From positions 115,958,587-116,022,586 of the forward strand of contig CM076849.1 in NCBI GenBank assembly GCA_039519185.1: 64,000 bases of DNA. Reading direction: 5' to 3'. Below the pieces are notes generated by a model, which was not told where the DNA came from, searched no databases, and worked only from the letters and a program-made list of their open reading frames with translations. The number at the start of each line of letters is the position of its first letter. Position 1 is the stretch's first letter. A program made the position numbers and the translations under genes. Shown here one piece after another: positions 57,247 through 64,000 of this stretch. The stretch is from Astragalus membranaceus (lineage: Eukaryota > Streptophyta > Magnoliopsida > Fabales > Fabaceae).

Positions 57247-58880
57247 TTAGGAAATTTCGTCCTCGAAATTCATACCTGAATCAAATAGCTCTGGATAGGA
57301 CTCCCGCATCCTACTTTCCAGTTCCCAAGTCATGCTCTCGCCAGTAGCTCCCAACCACACCACCTTTACCAAAGCAATGTTTTTCCCTCTCAGCACCTTC
57401 ACTTCTCTATCATGAATCCTCACTGGCATAGTTTCCACAGTGAGATTATCTCGCACCTCAATATCATCCATATGGATCACATGAGACGGGTCCGGAATGT
57501 ACTTCCGAAGTTGCGACACGTGAAATACGTCGTGCAAATTCGAAAGGTTAGGCGGTAAAGCCACCCTATAAGCAACCTTTCCGACCCTCTCGGTGATTTG
57601 GTACGGTCCAATAAATCTAGGAGTCAACTTCTTTGCTTTAGGTGCACGCCCAACACCAGCCATAGGCGTGGCCCTCAAGAAAACATGCTCCCCAGCTTGA
57701 AATTCCAAGTCTTTCCTCCTTCTATCATGGTAACTCTTCTGCCGACTTTGAGACTCTTTCATTTTCTCCCTGATCATTTTTATCTTCTCTGAAGTCTCTC
57801 TCACTAATTCAGGTCCAAGAACAACACTCTCGCCAGACTCATGCCAACACAAAGGAGTTCTACACCTCCGCCCATACAGTGCCTCGTAAAGAGCCATCCC
57901 TATACTCGAATGGTAGCTGTTGTTGTAAGTGAACTCAATCAACGAAAGGTGTGTATCCCACGCACCTCCCTGCTCTAAAACACACAATCTCAATAAGTCC
58001 TCCAATGACTGAATGGTTCTCTCTGTCTGCCCATCAGTCTGAGGATGATAGGCTGAACTCAACCTCAATCTGGACCCCAATGCCTCCTGCAAGCTCCCCC
58101 AAAACTCCGAAGTAAACCTCGGATCTCTGTCAGATACAATACTATTCGGGACACCATGCAATTTCACAATCACCTGAATATATATCTCGGCCAATCTCGC
58201 TACCGGATACGTGATGTTGATAGGAAGGAAGTGAGCAGACTTCGTCAACCTATCCACGATCACCCAAAGAGAATCAAATCCCCGAACGGTTCTCGGTAAC
58301 CCAGTCACAAAATCCATGGAAATGCTATCCCATTTCCATTCCGGAACATCTAAAGGTTGCATCAACCCCGCAGGCTTCTGGTGCTCAACCTTTGACTTCT
58401 GGCAAGTCAAACATGCATACACAAACTGTGCTACATCTTTCTTCATACCAGGCCACCAGAATAATTTCTTCAAGTCATGATACATCTTTGTAGCCCCTGG
58501 ATGAATACTCAGCTTGCTCCTATGACTCTCCTCAAGGATCATCTTCTTCATCTCAATATCATCGGGAACACAGATCCTATCTCTAAATCTCAACACACCC
58601 TGGGAATCCAACCTGAAATCCCCATCCGCATCCTGATCACCCGCAACTAACAAGTCAACCAGCTTCACATCTAATTTCTGGGCGTCTCTGATACTAACCA
58701 AGAAGTCATTACCAATCCTCAGCATACCCAGCTTAACACTCTGCGGTGTCACTTCACAAACCAGGCTTATATCACGGAATTGCTCAATCAACTCCAACTC
58801 CTTTACCATCATTGCTGACATATGCAAAGTCTTTCGACTTAAAGCATCAGCCACGACATTAGCTTTGCCGGGGTGATAGT
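57247..58880 (-). CDS. pol: Element D pol C-terminus: RNase H end, integrase, chromodomain (partial)
   Basis: Open from the edge of element E to the stop at 57247. Order: end of RNase H (ADALSRK), integrase HHCC finger (HPGATKMYHDLKK...CLTCQ), D,D,E core (MDFVTGLPR, VSDRDPRFTSEFW, YHPQTDGQTERT), the GKVAYRVALPPNLSNLHDVFHVS-type C-terminal domain (motifs AYRVALPP, VFHVSQLRKY), then a chromodomain-like end (VWLGATGESMTWELESRM). Integrates element cDNA; the chromodomain targets heterochromatin (family role). No damage is visible in this part; the N-terminal part is missing from the window. Confidence 0.92.
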
Positions 58881-61410
58881 TGTAACGCCCCGAAATAATT
58901 TAATTATTTATTTAATTAAATTATTTAAGGCTTACAATATTTATTTAATTTAATTAAATAATTCAAGGTTTAATGTATTTATTTAATTTTAAATTATTAG
59001 GAGGTGTTGTCTCGAAATTGATGGTGCACGGAGCCCATGACCCACAAGTGAGCCCATGACCCATGGGATGGTCATAGGATTCGACTCACTATGGGTCTTG
59101 TGGCTTAGTGGCATTTTTGTCTCATTTGTGAAAAGAAAGAAAGTAACGTAAAAGAGAGGAGAAGTGAGAAGAGAAAAGTGCGAATAGAAGAGGAGAAGTA
59201 GAGGAGAGGGGCGAAGCTCAAAGAGAAGGAGAGGAGGCTCAATTGTGATTCGCATTCTTCCCTTGAAGCTTGGCTATCAATTCGAATTTCTCAAGGTTAG
59301 GGGGTCCTCTTTTTATCTTTAATGGCTTATGCGAATTGTAGTGCCTAGGGTTAGGTTCTAGGATAAATCATATGAATGAATCGTGCTATTGATGAGAATT
59401 ATCATGTTGCGTTGCTATTGTTGAATTATTATGTGGGGAATTTTATGGTTGATGCTTGAATTGTTGCTAAATACGAATTGAAGACCATATGTTTGATCAT
59501 ATGATTATTTGGTGAAATTGAGAATTTTTGGTGACACTCTAGTAGTATTCATGTAATTGAGTGTTTTGGTGAATGTAATTTAGTGAAAGAAGTGAAGAAA
59601 AATTCTGTTTGGGAACCACTAGGTGCCTTGGGCGCCATGTGCCTATTGCTGAAAAATTCTGTGTTGCGCCTAGTCATGGGCACCAGGCGCCCAGCAGTGT
59701 GCTGCGCCTGTTTCCAAAAATTCTGTTGCCCTGTGTTGCACTGCTGTGTTGCCATTCTGTGTTGCTGTCCCTGTTGCCTGTGTTGCCTACTGTGTTCCCT
59801 GTGCTGCCAGTTTTGGCACTTGTTGCTTGAGTCATGGGCGCCAAGGGCCCCAAAGTTCTGGTGATAGTTTTGTGAAAATTGTTTTCAGGTTTTTATACTT
59901 GGGTAAAATGGCTCATGAAAACTGATTTTGGTCAAGAAAGGAGTTGAGTTGCGTAATTTCACTAGGTGCCTAGTGCATGGGCGCCAAAATTAAAGTTCAG
60001 TTTTTGATAAAATTTTTATTGAGTTTTCATGTCCTGAGCATTTGGCTCGTGTAAAATGAATTTCGAATCAAAATGAGCTGAATAGCATGTTGGCCTTGGG
60101 CGCCTAGTGCTTGGGCGCCATGTTGATGCTGTTGGCCTTAGGCGCCTAGTGCTTCTGGGCGCCAGCGCCTATGTTGCGCGTGCTGCGCCTGTGCGCGTTG
60201 TGGCTTCTGGGCGCCAGCGCCTATGTTGCGCGCCTGTTGCGCTGTTGCGCGTGTTGCTCCTGGGCGCCAAGCGCCCATGCGCCAAGCGCTGTGTTGCCCC
60301 TGGGCGCCCAGCGCCCATGCGCCTGTTTCCAGAATGTCTAACATTTTTCCTAAACTGTTTTTAACGTAACTTTTAACTCGGTTATCCAAATTCGACGGTT
60401 CAAAATGCGTTTTGAAGCTAATTTCAGTGCCTATCCAATAGCCACAATTTTATGCAAAAATAATTTATTTTTACTGGTGTTTCTGGCTGAGGGTGTTCAA
60501 GTGTCCAAATGGCTATTTTTACCCACTTCCCTATGTTGTGTCAATTGTCCTAAGCTGGTCTATTTGAATGGGTGTTGATGTGAGTGGTGAGCTGAATTGG
60601 TGAGTGTGATAGGGTGAGATTGGTGAGCAGAGGCTACGGCCTAATTTTAATTTGGTGAGCTGATTATTATACAAAGGTGAGATCATGAATTTTAAATGAT
60701 GAATTGCTTGGACTTGGTGTGTTGTAATGCATTTTCCATAGCATCTCATGGACATATGCATTATTGGTGAGCAGAGGCTACGGCCTAATTTTGATTTGGT
60801 GAGCAGAGGCTACGGCCTATTTGTATTGGTGACGGATCCGACATGCATGTACCCGTGGAGTTTGGGTTGCATTACATGCATAAATCATATATTGTGTGGT
60901 GCTGTTTGGAAATAAAATATTGATGCGATTGTTCCATTATTGTGAATTGATGTGCCTGACTTCCTTTTTCCTATGCATTGCTTAATTTTCATATGTTATT
61001 AATTATGAAAAGAGACTCACCCTACTGCCTTTATGTTGCTTCTTATGTCGGCAACGTGCAGGTAATGATGAGTGAAGGTTTCCTGTATGCCTTCGTCTGG
61101 TAGGAAGTGTCACGCTCTGATACGTAGCACCAGGGGGGGGGGGGTGTCTTAGGTTTATGCTTTATTCTCTTAAAACTGCTAGACTTTGTTGGTGATGTAT
61201 TGGTTTTAATTTTTGAATTGATTATTATTCCGCTGCTGATGGTGATTGGATTTAGTTGATGCGAGCTAAGCCTTTTTCTTATGGTGTTATGTATCGTGAT
61301 TTTTATGAAGTAAATGTAGCACTCGCTTGAATTGTTTTCAAAAAAAAAAAAAAAAAAAAGAGAGACTCTGATTTTATTAAAAGTAAAGTTATTAGAAAAG
61401 GGGTGTTACA
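58881..61410 (+). repeat. Element E 5' LTR
   Basis: 2530 bp, TGTAACGCCCC to GGGGTGTTACA. Three copies of GGTGAGCAGAGGCTACGGCC (60622, 60766, 60796), a GGCGCC-rich tract (59615-60325), a G run at about 61133-61145 and an A20 run at about 61340-61359 near the end. Confidence 0.9.
59615..60325 (+). repeat. GGCGCC-rich degenerate tract in element E LTR
   Basis: Repeated GGGCGCC(A/T) and TTGCGC words with TGTTGC spacers (densest at 60090-60325). Same composition as the tracts at 36470-37160 and about 29200-29330, but not alignable over long stretches. Confidence 0.85.
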
Positions 61411-61414
61411 TTAG

Positions 61415-61426
61415 TGGTATCAGAGC
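61415..61426 (+). other. Element E primer-binding site (tRNA-Met type)
   Basis: TGGTATCAGAGC four bases after the LTR, the initiator-tRNA-Met priming site; the same spacing as in the gag-only element. Confidence 0.93.
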
Positions 61427-61530
61427 AGTTTCGGTCTGTCCGGCCAAGTCGTCTTGTCATAGTGTCTTATGACAAATAGAACTGTTAGATTAGTTCTAAA
61501 TTTCTGTTTGTGCTGCAGTGATAGTTTGAA

Positions 61531-64000
61531 ATGGCCAGACGGGACGATGCTGCACTTGCTGCTGCCTTGCAGGCTATAGCCGGGGCGATGGGTAATATAC
61601 CCGGTGCTGTTAATGATGGGACGCGCAATTTGGCTACGTTCCAGAGAGAGAATCCACCTGTCTTTAAGGGCAAGTATAATCCAGATGGTGCTTTGGCATG
61701 GCTGAAAGAGATTGAAAGAATATTCCGGGTCATGGATTGTGATGATGCGCAGAAGGTCAGGTATGGTACCCATACGCTGGCAGAGGAAGCTGATGATTGG
61801 TGGATGGAGGTGAGGCAGAGATTAGAAACTGCCAATGAAGAGATAACTTGGGCTGTTTTCCGCAGAGAGTTCTTGCGGAAATATTTTCCTGAAGATGTGA
61901 GGGGTAAGAAAGAAATAGAATTCCTTGAGCTGAAGCAAGGAAGCATGTCAGTGACAGAGTATGCTGCCAAGTTCACCGAATTGGCTAAGTTTTATCCCCA
62001 TTATGCTGATGCTGATTCTGAGTTCTCAAAGTGTATCAAGTTTGAGAATGGGCTGAGGGCTGATATTAAGAAAGCTGTAGGGTACCAGAAGATTCGGGTA
62101 TTCGCTGATTTGATCGACAGTTGCAGGATATATGAGGATGATAGTAATGCTCACTCCAGGGTCATGAGGGATCTGAGGGGTAAGTTTCAGAACCGGGGAA
62201 AACCGTATGAGGCTCCAGCTGGTAAGGGTAAGCAGAGGTATGCTGACAATAAGAAAGCAAGTGGGGGAGATGCCCCTGCGAAGGTTGTGTGCTACAGGTG
62301 TGGCAAACCGGGTCACAAGAGTTTTGACTGCTCAGATAATAAATGTTTCAAATGCGGTAAAGAGGGTCATGTGGCTGCGAAATGTGAGAAAAGGGATGTG
62401 GTGTGTTACAATTGCGGGGAATCAGGTCATATTAGTACTAAGTGTACTAAGCCGAAGAAAGAGAAGTCCCATGGAAAGGTGTTTGCTCTCGCAGGATCGG
62501 AGGACACTAATGAGATTCGAGGTACATGTTTTATTAATGGTATTCCTTTGATTGCTATTATTGATACTGGTGCTACGCATTCGTTTATTGCTGCTTTGTG
62601 TGCTGAGAAATTGGACCTTGTTTTATCTTCTATGATGAGGGAGATGGTTATTGACACTCCAGCTAAGGGTTCAGTAACTACCTCTCTTGTGTGTGCTAAG
62701 TGCCCTCTGTCAATCTTCGGCAGAAATTTTCTAGTTGATCTTATTTGTTTGCCGTTGGGAGGGTTGGATGTCATTCTTGGTATGGACTGGTTAGTATTTA
62801 ACCATGTGCATATTAATTGTTTCCGGAGATCTGTGAGTTTCCTTCCTCCCGAAGAGGAAGAATCGGTGTTGTTGCCTGCTGGTCATTTGCATAAGGAAAT
62901 GAAGGAGGGAGTTCATCTGTTTGCTTTGATGGCGTCATTGTCTGCTGAGAATCAGGCAATCATTGAAAGGGTTCAAGTAGTGTGTGAGTTCCCTGAAGTG
63001 TTCCCAGATGAGATTCCAAGTGTTCCGCCAGAGAGGGAGGTTGAGTTTGCCATTGATCTTATACCTGGTACTAGGCCTGTGTCTATGGCACCGTACCGAA
63101 TGTCAGCCTCAGAATTGTCTGAATTGAAAAAGCAATTAGAAGATCTGCTTGAGAAGAAATTTGTAAGACCAAGTGTGTCACCGTGGGGTGCTCCGGTACT
63201 GTTAGTGAAGAAGAAGGACGGGAGTATGAGACTTTGTGTCGATTATAGGCAATTGAACAAAGTGACAATAAAGAACAGGTATCCGCTTCCCAGAATTGAT
63301 GATCTTATGGACCAGTTGGTAGGTGCTAAGGTGTTTAGTAAAATCGATTTGAGGTCGGGTTATCACCAGATCAAGGTAAAGGATGAAGACATTCAGAAAA
63401 CCGCTTTCAGAACGAGATATGGGCACTATGAGTATTCTGTTATGCCGTTTGGGGTTACCAATGCGCCGGGTGTGTTTATGGAGTACATGAATCGTACCTT
63501 CCATAGTTACTTGGATCGGTTTGTCGTTGTGTTTATTGACGACATTCTGGTGTATTCTAAGACAGAAGAGGAGCATGCAGAACATTTGAGGTTAGTGCTA
63601 GAAGTGCTGAAAGAAAAGAAATTGTATGCAAAGTTGTCTAAGTGTGAGTTCTGGCTGAATGAAGTAGGTTTCCTTGGTCATATTATCTCTGGTAATGGTA
63701 TAGCTGTGGACCCAGCCAAGGTTGAGGCTGTGTCTCAATGGGAGAGCCCGAAGTCAGTTACTGAAATCAGAAGCTTCTTGGGATTAGCTGGTTATTATAG
63801 GAGATTTATTGAAGGTTTCTCGAAGTTGGCACTTCCGTTGACTCAATTGACGTGTAAGGGAAGAGCTTTTGTGTGGGATGCCCGCTGTGAGGAGAGCTTC
63901 AATGAGTTGAAGAAGAGGTTGACTACATCGCCCGTTTTGACTTTGCCTGTTCCTGATCGACCGTTTGTAGTATATTGCGATGCTTCCAAGATGGGTTTGG
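61531..64000 (+). CDS. gag-pol: Element E gag-pol polyprotein (5' part, 823 codons)
   Basis: ATG 61531; I followed one frame without a stop to base 64000. Gag capsid (about residues 35-205: [37 protein letters not shown]), three CCHC knuckles (about 255-305: [27 protein letters not shown]), aspartic protease with [10 protein letters not shown] (about 348) and LGMDWL, then RT (about 500-760) with [38 protein letters not shown] as the catalytic YXDD-type motif, and GFLGHIIS. The start of RNase H (YCDASKMGL) is at the window edge. Gag and Pol are in one frame, as in many chromoviruses. An apparent substitution is GVFMEYMNR where FMDLMNR is usual. Confidence 0.93.
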   Translation, partial: MARRDDAALAAALQAIAGAMGNIPGAVNDGTRNLATFQRENPPVFKGKYNPDGALAWLKEIERIFRVMDCDDAQKVRYGTHTLAEEADDWWMEVRQRLETANEEITWAVFRREFLRKYFPEDVRGKKEIEFLELKQGSMSVTEYAAKFTELAKFYPHYADADSEFSKCIKFENGLRADIKKAVGYQKIRVFADLIDSCRIYEDDSNAHSRVMRDLRGKFQNRGKPYEAPAGKGKQRYADNKKASGGDAPAKVVCYRCGKPGHKSFDCSDNKCFKCGKEGHVAAKCEKRDVVCYNCGESGHISTKCTKPKKEKSHGKVFALAGSEDTNEIRGTCFINGIPLIAIIDTGATHSFIAALCAEKLDLVLSSMMREMVIDTPAKGSVTTSLVCAKCPLSIFGRNFLVDLICLPLGGLDVILGMDWLVFNHVHINCFRRSVSFLPPEEEESVLLPAGHLHKEMKEGVHLFALMASLSAENQAIIERVQVVCEFPEVFPDEIPSVPPEREVEFAIDLIPGTRPVSMAPYRMSASELSELKKQLEDLLEKKFVRPSVSPWGAPVLLVKKKDGSMRLCVDYRQLNKVTIKNRYPLPRIDDLMDQLVGAKVFSKIDLRSGYHQIKVKDEDIQKTAFRTRYGHYEYSVMPFGVTNAPGVFMEYMNRTFHSYLDRFVVVFIDDILVYSKTEEEHAEHLRLVLEVLKEKKLYAKLSKCEFWLNEVGFLGHIISGNGIAVDPAKVEAVSQWESPKSVTEIRSFLGLAGYYRRFIEGFSKLALPLTQLTCKGRAFVWDARCEESFNELKKRLTTSPVLTLPVPDRPFVVYCDASKMGL

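Larger units (their letters stand above)
54191..58880 (-). mobile_element. Chromovirus D (minus strand), cut by element E
   Basis: 3' LTR 54191-57234, polypurine tract, then minus-strand pol C-terminus (57247-58880). At 58881 the pol frame stops abruptly in the YHPGKANVVADALSRK region where element E starts. The remaining part should lie beyond the window's right edge. Confidence 0.88.
58881..64000 (+). mobile_element. Chromovirus E (Tekay-like), coding region open to window edge
   Basis: 5' LTR 58881-61410, primer site, gag-pol from 61531. Inserted in element D pol. The 3' half and second LTR are outside the window. No inactivating change is visible. Confidence 0.9.

Overview
This window is plant nuclear repeat DNA, almost certainly from an angiosperm. 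A legume is plausible (an inference only). The evidence is AT-rich sequence, Ty3/gypsy LTR retrotransposons of three lineages (Athila, Tat, chromovirus/Tekay-like), a Mutator-like (MULE) transposon, a hAT element and a tRNA-SINE-like fold-back. I see no ordinary single-copy host gene. Nearly every base belongs to a mobile element, and the elements are stacked inside one another.

Layout. 1-1947: two decayed LTR fragments with a (TC)n microsatellite. 1948-3540: AT-rich DNA with a ~388-bp tandem duplication. 3541-42308: Athila-1, whose 5' LTR, primer-binding site and broken gag are followed by two large insertions. Insertion 1 (6815-26965) is a ~20-kb MULE with ~275-bp terminal inverted repeats and MULE gene remnants at both ends. 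A solo LTR (11067-25387) sits inside it, and inside that LTR lies a Tat-lineage retrotransposon (11772-23800, target duplication GTATG). Insertion 2 (27351-38667, target duplication GAAGG) is a chromovirus-type solo LTR holding a small hAT (27913-35986, target duplication CCTATAAT). The hAT in turn holds a gag-only LTR retrotransposon (28019-35349, target duplication TTTTT) with equal-length 2943-bp LTRs. Athila-1 pol resumes at 38668. Athila-2 starts at 42309 and runs to its polypurine tract and beyond, to about 51387. A 310-bp fold-back with tRNA-like promoter boxes follows at 51388-51697. The rest (51698-64000) is three more chromoviruses, each interrupting the one before: C (3' end only), D (minus strand, 3' LTR and integrase) and E (plus strand, 5' LTR and a gag-pol frame open to the window edge).

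Most notable: (i) the Tat element carries, antisense to gag-pol, a four-exon gene with GT-AG introns. It encodes a ~986-aa plant-mobile-domain plus coiled-coil protein and is fully open, while the same element's pol is broken at several sites. (ii) A gag-only chromovirus has LTRs with no visible difference, implying very recent movement with pol supplied in trans. (iii) The 310-bp fold-back pairs two divergent tRNA-like units between TGTAACA/TGTTACA ends. (iv) Athila-1 is peppered, in LTR and coding parts alike, with a GCACCTGCAC/GCAGCTGCACC motif. (v) A 161-bp satellite-like array lies within a chromovirus LTR.

How the parts work together: the retroelement genes encode structural (Gag) and enzymatic (protease, reverse transcriptase, RNase H, integrase) proteins for copy-and-paste transposition. 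The MULE genes encode a cut-and-paste transposase. Only element E (as far as visible), the C-terminal pol of D, the gag of the gag-only element and the antisense Tat gene look undamaged.
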